DNA from: an uncultured Lachnospiraceae bacterium
GTDB lineage: Bacteria; Bacillota; Clostridia; Lachnospirales; Lachnospiraceae
Reading direction: 5' to 3'
DNA: 64,000 nt
NCBI GenBank assembly: GCA_947566645.1
Contig: CANOKL010000021.1
Span: 1 to 64,000 of the forward strand
A model generated the notes under the pieces. It saw nothing but the letters and a program-made list of their open reading frames with translations. It was not told where the DNA came from and did no database searches. This document shows positions 24,736-33,517 of the stretch, one piece after another. How positions within the stretch are numbered: the first letter of the stretch is position 1; each line of letters begins with the position of its first letter. A program made the position numbers and the translations under genes.

Positions 24736-26205
24736 ATGGCCAGACAAAAAAGGCGCAGACACAGAGGCAGAAGAAAAAAGGGAAACTGGTTTACACGCCT
24801 GAGTGCCGGAAAAAAGGCGGCGGTTTGCTTATGCGGCGTTCTTCTCTGCCTTGTTGCAACAGGTGCATTATATGTAGCGGCGAAACTTCAGAAGATTGAT
24901 AATGATGAGGATATTCCGGTAGAGGATATTGTTGTCAATCAGGAGGCAGAAGAGACAGGAGAAGGGTACACGAATGTGGCGCTGTTCGGAATAGACTCCC
25001 GTGAGGGTGAGCTGGAGATCGGCACACGCAGCGACTGCATCATTGTGGCAAGTCTCAATAACAGGACCAAGGAAGTCCGGATGGTATCCGTCTACCGTGA
25101 TACCGTGCTTGATATCGGAGACGGGGAGCTGCAGAAGTGCAATGCAGCCTACAGCTTCGGCGGTCCGAAGAAGGCGATCAACATGCTGAATAAGAATCTG
25201 GATCTTGATATCAAGGACTATGCTACCGTAGACTTTGCTGCGATCGCCAATGCGATTGACCTTCTTGGCGGAATCAAGATAAATGTTAAGGAGGAAGAGA
25301 TACAGTATCTGAATAAGTATGTGCGTGAGACAGCCCGTGTTGCAGGTAAGAAGGCTCATGAGGTGACAAAGGCGGGAAACCAGAAGCTGGACGGCGTTCA
25401 GGCAACCACATATGCACGTATCAGGTCAACAGCAGGCGGAGACTTTACAAGAACAGAGCGGCAGAGGCTGGTAATTGAGAAGATTGCGGAAAAAGCCCAG
25501 AAGTCAGATCTTGCAACGCTCAATAAGATGGTGGATGAGCTCTTCCCGACGATCAAGACCAGTTTTTCTTCAACAGAGATACTTGCCTATGCGGCAGATA
25601 TTATGAAGTATAAGATTGGAAAGACTGCAGGATTCCCCTTTGATAAGACGACGGATACCATAGCTGGACTTGGCAGTATCGTGATTCCGGTCACACTGGA
25701 TACGAATGTGAAAAAGCTCCATGAATTTTTATATGAGACAACAGACTACAGCCCCTCCACCGAGGTGGCGAATATCAGCGGATCAATCGTTGCACGCATT
25801 GGAGACCGCGAGGCTGTGGATGATTCTACCCTGACATCCCAGACCTATACTGTTGCACCAGAGGATCAGGCACAGGAGTACAATGACTATGGCACAGGAC
25901 TCCCGGACACAGGAGAAGGCGGCAATTATGGGGACGGCAGTAATACCGGAGGCGGAGGAGACGATTACGTTCCCGACGATGGAGACACTGGCGGTGATAC
26001 CGGAGGAGGAGACACTGGCGGTGATACCGGGGGAAATGATCTGGGCGGAGACACCGGAGGAGATACTGGCGGAGGAGACACTGGCGGCGGTGATACCGGC
26101 GGAGACACCGGAGGAGACACTGGCGGCGGTGATACCGGAGGCGGGGGAGATACTGGCGGTAACACTGGCGGTACAGAACCTCCAGTCACCCCGGAAGCTG
26201 AATAG
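24736..26205 (+). CDS. LytR-CpsA-Psr (LCP) family protein with Gly/Asp/Thr repeat tail
   Basis: A 489-residue protein: basic cytoplasmic start, one transmembrane helix (about 30-50) and an extracytoplasmic LCP domain (about 75-300) with NVALFGIDSREGELE, GTRSDCIIVASL, MVSVYRDT and ATTYARIRSTAGGDFTRTER. LCP enzymes transfer undecaprenyl-pyrophosphate-linked polymers to peptidoglycan. The last ~90 residues are GGDTGG-type repeats (25975-26165), an unusual low-complexity tail, perhaps a wall-spanning linker. It fits as the attachment enzyme for the polymer made by the upstream genes. Confidence 0.85.
   Translation: MARQKRRRHRGRRKKGNWFTRLSAGKKAAVCLCGVLLCLVATGALYVAAKLQKIDNDEDIPVEDIVVNQEAEETGEGYTNVALFGIDSREGELEIGTRSDCIIVASLNNRTKEVRMVSVYRDTVLDIGDGELQKCNAAYSFGGPKKAINMLNKNLDLDIKDYATVDFAAIANAIDLLGGIKINVKEEEIQYLNKYVRETARVAGKKAHEVTKAGNQKLDGVQATTYARIRSTAGGDFTRTERQRLVIEKIAEKAQKSDLATLNKMVDELFPTIKTSFSSTEILAYAADIMKYKIGKTAGFPFDKTTDTIAGLGSIVIPVTLDTNVKKLHEFLYETTDYSPSTEVANISGSIVARIGDREAVDDSTLTSQTYTVAPEDQAQEYNDYGTGLPDTGEGGNYGDGSNTGGGGDDYVPDDGDTGGDTGGGDTGGDTGGNDLGGDTGGDTGGGDTGGGDTGGDTGGDTGGGDTGGGGDTGGNTGGTEPPVTPEAE
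25975..26165 (+). repeat. In-gene tandem repeats encoding GGDTGG
   Basis: Repeats of GGAGGAGAYACTGGCGGTG type, mostly in multiples of three, leave another frame open too. Length is likely to vary by slippage. Confidence 0.75.
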
Positions 26206-26218
26206 AGAGATATTTTTT

Positions 26219-26250
26219 CTGCCCCGGGCTGCAGCTGCAGCCCGGGGCAG
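26219..26250. repeat. Perfect 32-bp palindrome after the LCP gene
   Basis: CTGCCCCGGGCTGCAG is followed directly by its exact reverse complement. T residues precede it (26213-26218) but do not follow it, so on the plus strand it is a strong hairpin without the usual T tail. It probably limits read-through or protects the mRNA 3' end. Confidence 0.6.
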
Positions 26251-26293
26251 ATCTAATTGAACTGTGGGTAGAATCTTTTTTTGTCTCTAAAGG

Positions 26294-26322
26294 TTTACAA
26301 AATATTAAGAATTTGTTACAAT
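26294..26322 (+). promoter_or_regulatory. Sigma-A promoter for glmS
   Basis: TTTACA (26294-26299), 17 bases, TACAAT (26317-26322). Transcripts would begin near 26330, giving a leader of about 90 bases. Confidence 0.75.
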
Positions 26323-26329
26323 GAGCGGA

Positions 26330-26420
26330 GGGTGCTGAACGTCCGCAAAATATTCGCTTAGCGCCGACCGAAGCTGGGGACGGATCAATTCATGAGGCTT
26401 TTGACGATGGAGGTAGCATT
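26330..26420 (+). promoter_or_regulatory. glmS leader, partly like a glmS ribozyme
   Basis: The leader holds TTAGCGCC (26358-26365), like the cleavage-site strand of the glmS ribozyme, and TTGACGATGGAGGT just before the start codon, like its P2.1 strand. The remaining conserved half of the ribozyme (the UCGGCGGAUGCCUCC-type region) is not visible. Here GGAGG serves as the ribosome-binding site. It may be a decayed or divergent regulatory RNA, or chance similarity. Confidence 0.3.
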
Positions 26421-28247
26421 ATGTGTGGAATTGTAGGTTATATCGGTAACCGGCAGGCAGCCCCGATTCTTCTGGACGGGTTGTCCAAGCTGGAGTACAG
26501 AGGATATGATTCTGCGGGAATAGCGGTTTATAACGGTGAAAAGATAGATATGATAAAGGCACGGGGACGCCTTAAGGTTCTGGGCGAGCTGTCCCACGGC
26601 GGGGAGATCCTGCCGGGTACGGTGGGGATCGGGCACACCAGGTGGGCGACCCACGGCTCGCCGTCAGATAAGAATGCCCATCCCCACTTTAATAAGGACA
26701 ACAGCATTGTTGTTGTGCATAACGGGATTATAGAAAATTATCTGAAGCTTAAGAAGAAGCTGGAGAGGAAGGGGTATGAATTCATCTCAGAGACAGATAC
26801 AGAGGTGATTGCCCATCTGCTTGATTACTATTATACAGGCAATCCCCTCCAGGCAGTGACAAAGATTATGCACCGTATGGAGGGCTCTTATGCACTGGGA
26901 ATTATTTTCCAGGATCACCCGGATGAGGTGTATGCGGTCCGCAAGGACAGCCCGCTGATTGTGGGACATACGGATGACGGGAGTATCATTGCCTCGGATG
27001 TTCCGGCGGTGCTTAAGTACACACGGAATGTATATTTTATAGAGAATGAGGAGATCGTCCGGCTGACAAGGGAGGATATGGAGTTCTTTACAGTGGATGA
27101 GGAGCCCATTGAGAAGACCCCTGTTAAGATTGACTGGGATATCAATGCTGCTGAAAAAGGCGGCTATGAGCATTTTATGCTGAAGGAGATGTATGAGCAG
27201 CCAAAAGCAATTACGGATACCTTCTCACCCCGGATCAAGAATGGAAAAATTGTCATCGAAGAGCTTGGCATGTCGGAGGAGGATATTCAGTCCATCAGGA
27301 AGATTATGATTGTTGCCTGTGGTTCCGCCTATCACACAGGAGTTACAAGTAAATATATATTCGAGGATCTGGCAAGAATTCCGGTGGAGGTGGATCTTGC
27401 CTCAGAGTTCCGCTACCGGAACCCGATTCTGGATGACGGGACGCTGGTTCTTGTGATCAGCCAGTCGGGCGAGACGGCGGATACGCTGGCGGCTCTGCGC
27501 GAGTCCAAAAAGAGAGGCGCCAGGGTACTTGGAATTGTTAATGTGGTAGGAAGCTCCATTGCCAGGGAAGCAGATAATGTCATGTATACATGGGCAGGAC
27601 CGGAGATCGCGGTGGCCACAACCAAGGCATATTCCGCCCAGCTGATTGCCCTGTATCTGCTGGCAATGAAATTTGCGAACACACGCGGCATTCTGCCGGA
27701 TGAAGGCCTGAGCCAGATGCTGGAGGAACTCAGGGCCCTGCCATCCCAGGTGGAGATGCTGCTTAATAATAAAGAGAGGATCCAGCGATTTGCAAACCGG
27801 TATCTGGCAGCAAAGGATATCTTCTTTATCGGCAGGGGAATCGACTATGCGATTTCTCTGGAAGGTTCCCTGAAGCTTAAGGAGATCTCTTATATCCATT
27901 CAGAAGCATATGCGGCAGGGGAGTTAAAGCACGGAACCATTTCCCTGGTTGAAAAGGGGACCCTGGTTGCATCTGTGCTGACCCAGAGAGGACTCTATAA
28001 GAAGATGATCAGCAACATGGAGGAGGTAAGGACAAGGGGAGCCTTTGTTCTTGCTGTTACCAATGAGGGAAATACAGAGGTGGAGCGCGCGGCGGATTAT
28101 GTAATCTATATTCCGGAGACGAATAAATATTTTACCAATTCCCTTGCCATCATCCCGCTGCAGCTGTTCGGTTACTATATTTCCGTTGGAAGAGGCTGTG
28201 ATGTAGATAAGCCGAGAAATCTTGCAAAATCCGTAACGGTAGAATAG
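26421..28247 (+). CDS. glmS: Glutamine--fructose-6-phosphate aminotransferase (isomerizing)
   Basis: A full-length 608-residue enzyme that makes glucosamine-6-phosphate from fructose-6-phosphate and glutamine, the first step toward UDP-GlcNAc for peptidoglycan and polymer linkage units. The N-terminal glutaminase begins MCGIVGYIGNR with catalytic Cys2, and HTRWATHG and VHNGIIENY follow. Two SIS domains bind the sugar phosphate (VLVISQSGETADTLAALRES; FFIGRGIDYAISLEGSLKLK), and the C-terminus DKPRNLAKSVTVE is standard. GGAGG lies ten bases before ATG. The UDP-galactopyranose mutase gene begins at the following base. Confidence 0.95.
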   Translation: MCGIVGYIGNRQAAPILLDGLSKLEYRGYDSAGIAVYNGEKIDMIKARGRLKVLGELSHGGEILPGTVGIGHTRWATHGSPSDKNAHPHFNKDNSIVVVHNGIIENYLKLKKKLERKGYEFISETDTEVIAHLLDYYYTGNPLQAVTKIMHRMEGSYALGIIFQDHPDEVYAVRKDSPLIVGHTDDGSIIASDVPAVLKYTRNVYFIENEEIVRLTREDMEFFTVDEEPIEKTPVKIDWDINAAEKGGYEHFMLKEMYEQPKAITDTFSPRIKNGKIVIEELGMSEEDIQSIRKIMIVACGSAYHTGVTSKYIFEDLARIPVEVDLASEFRYRNPILDDGTLVLVISQSGETADTLAALRESKKRGARVLGIVNVVGSSIAREADNVMYTWAGPEIAVATTKAYSAQLIALYLLAMKFANTRGILPDEGLSQMLEELRALPSQVEMLLNNKERIQRFANRYLAAKDIFFIGRGIDYAISLEGSLKLKEISYIHSEAYAAGELKHGTISLVEKGTLVASVLTQRGLYKKMISNMEEVRTRGAFVLAVTNEGNTEVERAADYVIYIPETNKYFTNSLAIIPLQLFGYYISVGRGCDVDKPRNLAKSVTVE

Positions 28248-29354
28248 GTGAAGAGGATGTATGATTATTTGATTGTGGGCTCCGGCCTGTTCGGAGCGAT
28301 ATTTGCCCATGAGGCGAAGAAGAGAGGGAAGAGCTGCCTGGTAGTAGAAAAGAGAGGGCATATTGGCGGGAATATCTATACAGAAGAGGTGGAAGGTATT
28401 CAGGTACACCGGTATGGCGCCCATATTTTCCATACGAGTAATCAGAAGGTGTGGGATTATATCCGGCAGTTTGCACAGTTTAACCGGTATACGAATTCGC
28501 CGGTAGCTGTATATAAGGGTGAGGTGTATAACCTTCCGTTCAACATGAATACTTTTAACCGGATGTGGGGCGTGATTACGCCTGCCCAGGCAAGGCAGCG
28601 GATTGAGGAGCAGAAGCAGGAGTGCCAGACCAGCAGTCCGAAGAACCTGGAGGAGCAGGCAGTCAGTCTTGTAGGCAGGGACATTTACGAAAAGCTGGTT
28701 AAGGGTTACACGGAAAAGCAGTGGGGGCGCAGAGCAAGTGAGCTTCCGCCGGAGATCATCAAGAGACTTCCGGTAAGATTTACGTATGATAATAATTATT
28801 TTAATGACAGCTATCAGGGAATACCGGTGGGAGGCTATACACAGATTATTGAGAAGATGCTGGAGGGAATCTGTGTCCGGCTGAATACGGATTACCTGGA
28901 GCACAGGGAGGAACTTCGGGGACTTGCGAAGAAGGTGATCTATACCGGCCCGGTTGACGCGTACTTTGACTACCGGTATGGGGAGCTTGAATACCGCTCT
29001 GTCCGTTTTGAGACAGAGGTGCTTGATGTAGAGAACTACCAGGGAAATGCGGTTGTGAATTATACAGAATATGAGGTTCCGTATACCCGCATTATTGAAC
29101 ACAAGCATTTTGAATTCGGACAGCAGCCGAAGACAGTTATATCAAAGGAATATTCTTCGCCATGGAAGCGGGGGGATGAACCCTATTATCCGGTGAATAA
29201 TGAGAGAAATAACGCTTTATATGAGAGATATGCAGCTCTTGCAGAGCAGGAAAGGAATGTGACGTTCGGGGGAAGATTAGGAAAATACAGGTATTACGAC
29301 ATGCATCATGTAGTTGCGGAAGCACTGAGGTGCGTGGATGAGGAGCTGGGATAA
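28248..29354 (+). CDS. glf: UDP-galactopyranose mutase
   Basis: A 368-residue FAD enzyme that interconverts UDP-galactopyranose and UDP-galactofuranose, the donor for Galf-containing surface glycans. It shows the FAD-binding YLIVGSGLFGAIFAHEAKKR, VEKRGHIGGNIYTE, RYGAHIFHTSNQKVW, GYTEKQWGR and the C-terminal FGGRLGKYRYYDMH. GTG 28248 directly follows the glmS stop; ATG 28257, with AGGTGA five bases away, is an equally good start. The gene indicates that the strain's wall polymer or capsule contains galactofuranose. Confidence 0.93.
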   Translation: MKRMYDYLIVGSGLFGAIFAHEAKKRGKSCLVVEKRGHIGGNIYTEEVEGIQVHRYGAHIFHTSNQKVWDYIRQFAQFNRYTNSPVAVYKGEVYNLPFNMNTFNRMWGVITPAQARQRIEEQKQECQTSSPKNLEEQAVSLVGRDIYEKLVKGYTEKQWGRRASELPPEIIKRLPVRFTYDNNYFNDSYQGIPVGGYTQIIEKMLEGICVRLNTDYLEHREELRGLAKKVIYTGPVDAYFDYRYGELEYRSVRFETEVLDVENYQGNAVVNYTEYEVPYTRIIEHKHFEFGQQPKTVISKEYSSPWKRGDEPYYPVNNERNNALYERYAALAEQERNVTFGGRLGKYRYYDMHHVVAEALRCVDEELG

Positions 29355-29394
29355 CTGATTCTGGTGAATTCCGGTTAAGAAGGAAAGGCTGATT

Positions 29395-30834
29395 ATGTCA
29401 AGAAATAAAACACAGCTTATGGCTGCACAGAATGCCGCTGTCAGAAAGAGAAGGCGGGACAGGAAAAAAAAGAGGATTGCCATACTGGTGACAGAGGTGA
29501 TTATCTTTTCCCTGCTCGCGGGTGCGGCATTCGTGATGGCAAAGTATGATAAGTTTCAGACAGTAACCATTAATAAAAATGATCTTGGGATCAATGACGG
29601 AATCGGGCAGGAGGGCTATACAACGGTTGCCCTGTTCGGCGGAGATTCCAGGGACGGGCAGCTGGAAGAGGGGACTCATGCGGATACCATGATTATCGCT
29701 GCCATTGATAATGAGACAAGGGAGATCCGGATGGCATCTGTCTACCGGGATACTCTTTTGAAACAGAAGAACGGCGATTATCAGAAGGCTAATTATGCTT
29801 ATTTTTCAGGAGGTCCCGGCGAAGCATTAAGTATGCTGAACAAGAATCTGGATCTGGATATTGAGGATTACGTAACGGTAGATTTTAAAGCCCTGGTAGA
29901 TACCATTGATCTGCTGGGCGGAATCGACATAGACATTAAAGAAGAGGAGCTAAAACCACTGAATAAATATATCCAGGAGACGGCAAAGGTGGCGGGTACA
30001 CAGGCAAATGGCTTTTCGGAGGCCGGAAAGCAGCATCTGGACGGTGCGCAGGCTGTGACATATGCAAGAATACGTTCTACAGCCGGAGGAGACTATACCC
30101 GGACAGAGCGTCAGCGTCTGGTGCTTGAGAAGCTGTTCGAAAAGGTGATGAAGACAAATCTGTCAACTGTTAATAAGATTGTAGATAAGGTATTTCCACA
30201 GGTGTCCACGAGCTTTACGCTAAAAGAGCTCCTGGCTCTGGCATCCGGTCTGATGGAGTATGAGCTGGGTGAGAATACAGGTTTTCCGATTGATAAGACC
30301 GACGGAGAGTTTGGCACAGTGGGAAGCATCGTGATTCCCATTGGCCTGACGGAAAATGTGGTGAAGCTTCATGAATTTTTGTATCCTAAGGAAACAAAGT
30401 ATACTCCTTCCAGTACAGTGGAGGAGATTGCGGCGGATATTACATTCCAGACCGGAGTGTCCTCAGATTACACAGAGGGTGACGCTGTACAGAATACAGG
30501 AGACACCGGGGGCAGCCAGGACACAGAGGGAACCGGCTCTTATACCGGAGATACCGGGACAGCAGACCAGTACGGCGGAGACACAGGGGTAACGGATCCT
30601 TACGGAGGAGATACCGGGGGAGCAGACCCTTACGGCGGGGATGCAGGGACAGCAGATCCTTATGCCGGAGACACAGGCATGGCAGACCCCTACGGAGGAG
30701 ATACCGGGGGAACAGACTCTTACGGAGGAGATACCGGGGGAGCAGACCCTTACGGAGGAGATACCGGGGGAACAGATCCTTACGGAGGAGATACGGGGGC
30801 AGCAGAGACGTATACCGGTGATCAGACAGAATAA
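29395..30834 (+). CDS. LytR-CpsA-Psr (LCP) family protein, second copy
   Basis: A 479-residue paralogue of the protein at 24736: transmembrane helix about 25-45, LCP domain with VALFGGDSRDGQLE, ADTMIIAAID, MASVYRDT and AVTYARIRSTAGGDYTRTER. The tail of about 100 residues repeats GGDTGG(A/T)DPY units. LCP paralogues in one strain often serve different polymers or overlap. AAGGAAAGG precedes ATG 29395, and the gene follows glf at 40 bases, so it may share the glmS-glf transcript. Confidence 0.85.
   Translation: MSRNKTQLMAAQNAAVRKRRRDRKKKRIAILVTEVIIFSLLAGAAFVMAKYDKFQTVTINKNDLGINDGIGQEGYTTVALFGGDSRDGQLEEGTHADTMIIAAIDNETREIRMASVYRDTLLKQKNGDYQKANYAYFSGGPGEALSMLNKNLDLDIEDYVTVDFKALVDTIDLLGGIDIDIKEEELKPLNKYIQETAKVAGTQANGFSEAGKQHLDGAQAVTYARIRSTAGGDYTRTERQRLVLEKLFEKVMKTNLSTVNKIVDKVFPQVSTSFTLKELLALASGLMEYELGENTGFPIDKTDGEFGTVGSIVIPIGLTENVVKLHEFLYPKETKYTPSSTVEEIAADITFQTGVSSDYTEGDAVQNTGDTGGSQDTEGTGSYTGDTGTADQYGGDTGVTDPYGGDTGGADPYGGDAGTADPYAGDTGMADPYGGDTGGTDSYGGDTGGADPYGGDTGGTDPYGGDTGAAETYTGDQTE
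30560..30815 (+). repeat. In-gene tandem repeats encoding GGDTGG(A/T)DPY
   Basis: About eight units of roughly 30 bp, several nearly identical (TACGGAGGAGATACCGGGGG). This suggests recent expansion, and length differences between strains are likely. Confidence 0.8.
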
Positions 30835-30839
30835 TAGTT

Positions 30840-30871
30840 TCTATGAGCGGACGGCTAGTCCGTGAATAGTA
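30840..30871. repeat. Terminal hairpin of the dispersed repeat
   Basis: CTATGAGCGGACGGCTAGTC followed by CGTGAATAGTAA matches 18321-18352 with one change. It folds as GGAC/GTCC and outer CTAT/ATAG. It lies between the second LCP gene and the cohesin-like gene. Confidence 0.75.
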
Positions 30872-30903
30872 ATGAACAATAAGAAGAGAATCGAGGTAGG
30901 AAT

Positions 30904-32496
30904 ATGAAGATAGGAAAAAAGATCAGTGCCGTCATATTAGCATTATTTTTGAGTATATCATGGGGGTCAGTGGCAGTCTATGCGTCCGATGGCAATATCA
31001 CATTTTCAGATCCTGAGACAGCAGTTGGCGAGATGGTAGACATCAAATGTGCTGTCCGTTCAACAGCCGGCAACATCAGTAAGGTTGAGATGACACTCAC
31101 CTATGACAGTGATTCACTTCGTTTTGAATCAGGAGAAGGAGTTACGAAGGAGGAGGACGGTACGCTGTCCTTCCAGGATGCGGGAGGCTCTTCGGAGATT
31201 GCTTTTGTCATGCAGTTCCAGGCGCTGAAGGAAGGAAGTGCCAGTGTTTCCATATCCAGCGCAACGGTAAGCTCAGGAGACGGCAGTGCCATGACTATGG
31301 ATGAAGGGAATTCTTCGGTATCCATCGCTGCAGGAGACCCCTCCAAGATCAAGGAGGACGGTGAGTCTGGTGAGGGAGAAAGTAAGAAGAAAAAGAAAAA
31401 AAAGTCAGGCAAAGTGGAGGATATGCAGGTCACGATTGGTGAAAACTCCTATACGCTGACAGATGATTTTGCGGATGCGGATATCCCGGCAGGATATGCA
31501 AAGACTACCATAACGCTAGAAGGCGGAGAGCGCCAGATGGTGACAAATGAAGCAGAGAATATTTATCTTGGCTATCTGCGTGATTCAAAGGATGCAGGGG
31601 ATTTTTATATATACAACCAGGAGAATGCCACATTTTCCCCGTATGAGGAGATTGCAATCTCGGATAACACATCCATTATCGTGCTCAGTGATACCTCCAA
31701 GGTGAAGCTTCCGGATACCTATAAGGAGGCAGGGCTGACCCTCAATGACAAAGAATTTCCTGTGTGGCAGGATAATGAACATGAGGGATATTATGTGATG
31801 TACGCCATGAATAACAAGGGTGAGACCGGTTATTATCAGTATGATTCCGAGGAGGGAACCTACCAGCGTATTGAGATCGCGGCAGCAGCTAAGACGGAGA
31901 CGAAGAAGAGCTCCGGGCTGGCAGGAAAGATTACGGATTTCCTGGACCGGCATTTCCAGATTGCAGCGATCATTGCAGGAGTGCTTGGGCTTATCATCCT
32001 GATCGTTATTATCGTGCTTGCAGTGAAGTTAAGGAACCGGAACATTGAACTGGATGATCTGTATGATGAATATGGGATTGATCCGGAGGATGATGAACCG
32101 CAGGTTATGGAAAGAGAGAGTAAAAAAGAGAAGAAACCGTTATTCGGGCATCGTAAGGATGATGACGAGGATGATTTTGACGAAGATGATTTCGATGATG
32201 ATGACTTTGAAGATGAGGATGATTTTAAGGAGACAGGACTGAATGTCCGCAGGGTCAGACCAGATGAGGATGATTTTGAAGAGGACTTTGAGGAAGATGA
32301 TCTTGAAGAGGACGACATTTTTTCTGACAAGAAGCTGGAACGGTACGACACGAAGACGATCAGGGAGAGTATGGTGATCGGTGATATTGATGACAGGGGC
32401 GATCTGGATGATCTTCTGGAGGACCTGTCAGGGAAAAGACCGGGGCATCAGGAGGATGATGATGCATTCAAGGTTGACTTTGTTGATCTTGATTAA
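30904..32496 (+). CDS. Cohesin-like domain membrane protein with acidic cytoplasmic tail
   Basis: A 530-residue protein. Signal peptide about 1-27 (VILALFLSISWGSVAVYA), an extracellular cohesin-like beta domain about 30-145 (VGEMVDIKCAVRSTAGNISK, MTLTYDSDSLRF), a Lys-rich linker KKKKKKKSGK, a second folded region about 175-335, one transmembrane helix about 351-376 and a cytoplasmic tail very rich in Asp and Glu (about 400-530). Cohesin-like folds often mediate surface protein contacts; no dockerin is visible here. The tail suggests an intracellular partner. Function not recognised. Confidence 0.6.
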   Translation: MKIGKKISAVILALFLSISWGSVAVYASDGNITFSDPETAVGEMVDIKCAVRSTAGNISKVEMTLTYDSDSLRFESGEGVTKEEDGTLSFQDAGGSSEIAFVMQFQALKEGSASVSISSATVSSGDGSAMTMDEGNSSVSIAAGDPSKIKEDGESGEGESKKKKKKKSGKVEDMQVTIGENSYTLTDDFADADIPAGYAKTTITLEGGERQMVTNEAENIYLGYLRDSKDAGDFYIYNQENATFSPYEEIAISDNTSIIVLSDTSKVKLPDTYKEAGLTLNDKEFPVWQDNEHEGYYVMYAMNNKGETGYYQYDSEEGTYQRIEIAAAAKTETKKSSGLAGKITDFLDRHFQIAAIIAGVLGLIILIVIIVLAVKLRNRNIELDDLYDEYGIDPEDDEPQVMERESKKEKKPLFGHRKDDDEDDFDEDDFDDDDFEDEDDFKETGLNVRRVRPDEDDFEEDFEEDDLEEDDIFSDKKLERYDTKTIRESMVIGDIDDRGDLDDLLEDLSGKRPGHQEDDDAFKVDFVDLD

Positions 32497-32513
32497 AGAG
32501 AATCGGGGGTTCG

Positions 32514-32545
32514 GAAAATTATAATAGTTTTTCGAACCTTTTATA
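32514..32545 (+). terminator. Rho-independent terminator
   Basis: GGTTCG-GAAAA pairs with TTTTT-CGAACC around an AT-rich loop and is followed by TTTT. It lies just after the cohesin-like gene. Confidence 0.8.
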
Positions 32546-32560
32546 AAAGGAGAATATGAC

Positions 32561-33514
32561 ATGAAGTGGAAGCAGTTTCGCCTGAAAACAACGACAATGG
32601 CTGAGGATATTGTAAGCAGTATGCTCGCTGATCTGGGTGTGGAGGGCGTTCAGATTGAAGATAAGGTTCCTCTTTCCCAGGAGGATAAGGAGCAGATGTT
32701 CGTGGATATTCTTCCGGATGTTCCGGAGGATGACGGATGTGCATATCTGACCTTCTATCTGGAAGAGAAGGAGGAGAAGGAAGAGCTTCTTAAGAGGATC
32801 AAAGAGGAGCTTGAGGCGATGGGCGCCTATGTGGATGTGGGAGACTGTACCATAGAGGAATCCGAGACAGAGGATGTGGACTGGGTAAATAACTGGAAGC
32901 AGTATTTTCACCAGTTTCTGATTGATGATATTCTTGTGATTCCTTCCTGGGAGAAGGTTAAGGAGGAGGACCAGGGAAAGCTGGTGGTTCACATTGACCC
33001 GGGAACGGCTTTTGGGACAGGGATGCATGAGACGACGCAGCTGTGTATCCGCGCCCTCAGGAAGTATGTGACAGAGGGCTCTCTTGTGCTTGATGTAGGC
33101 TGTGGGAGCGGGATCCTCGGTATGCTTGCGCTAAAATTCGGCGCCCGGTATTCTGTGGGAACAGATCTGGATCCCTGTGCGGTTACAGCGTCCCATGAGA
33201 ATATGGAAGTGAACGGCATTGGGAGAGACCGTTATGAGATTATGGCAGGAAATATAATTGATGACCAGAGAATTCAGGAGGCAGTGGGCTTCGGAAAATA
33301 TGATATTGTTGCGGCGAATATTCTGGCTGATGTTCTGGTGCCCCTTACACCGGTGATTGTCCGCCATATGAAGCCGGGGGCCGTGTATATTACCAGCGGC
33401 ATCATTGACGATAAGGAAGAGACGGTGAAGGATGCCGTTAAGGCAGCGGGGCTTGAGATTCTTGAGGTAAATCACCAGGGCGAATGGGTCTCTGTCGTGG
33501 CAGGAAAGAAGTAG
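32561..33514 (+). CDS. prmA: Ribosomal protein L11 methyltransferase
   Basis: A 317-residue SAM-dependent enzyme that trimethylates ribosomal protein L11. The N-terminal substrate-recognition part is followed by the catalytic domain: HIDPGTAFGTGMHETTQLCI (near 144-163), motif I LVLDVGCGSGILGMLALK (near 175-192) and VAANILADVLVPL near 249. AAGGAG precedes ATG 32561. The rsmE gene begins four bases after its stop, a common pairing in Firmicutes. Confidence 0.93.
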   Translation: MKWKQFRLKTTTMAEDIVSSMLADLGVEGVQIEDKVPLSQEDKEQMFVDILPDVPEDDGCAYLTFYLEEKEEKEELLKRIKEELEAMGAYVDVGDCTIEESETEDVDWVNNWKQYFHQFLIDDILVIPSWEKVKEEDQGKLVVHIDPGTAFGTGMHETTQLCIRALRKYVTEGSLVLDVGCGSGILGMLALKFGARYSVGTDLDPCAVTASHENMEVNGIGRDRYEIMAGNIIDDQRIQEAVGFGKYDIVAANILADVLVPLTPVIVRHMKPGAVYITSGIIDDKEETVKDAVKAAGLEILEVNHQGEWVSVVAGKK

Positions 33515-33517
33515 AGG

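Noticed and set aside
25965..26189. A long proline/serine open frame on the minus strand
   Set aside because: It is the mirror of the GGDTGG-coding repeats of the LCP gene; no start site and no independent evidence.
30560..30815. Possible CRISPR-like array
   Set aside because: The repeats are contiguous coding units without unique spacers.
31860..32351. Serine-rich minus-strand frame
   Set aside because: Antisense of the Asp/Glu-rich tail of the cohesin-like protein; composition explains it.
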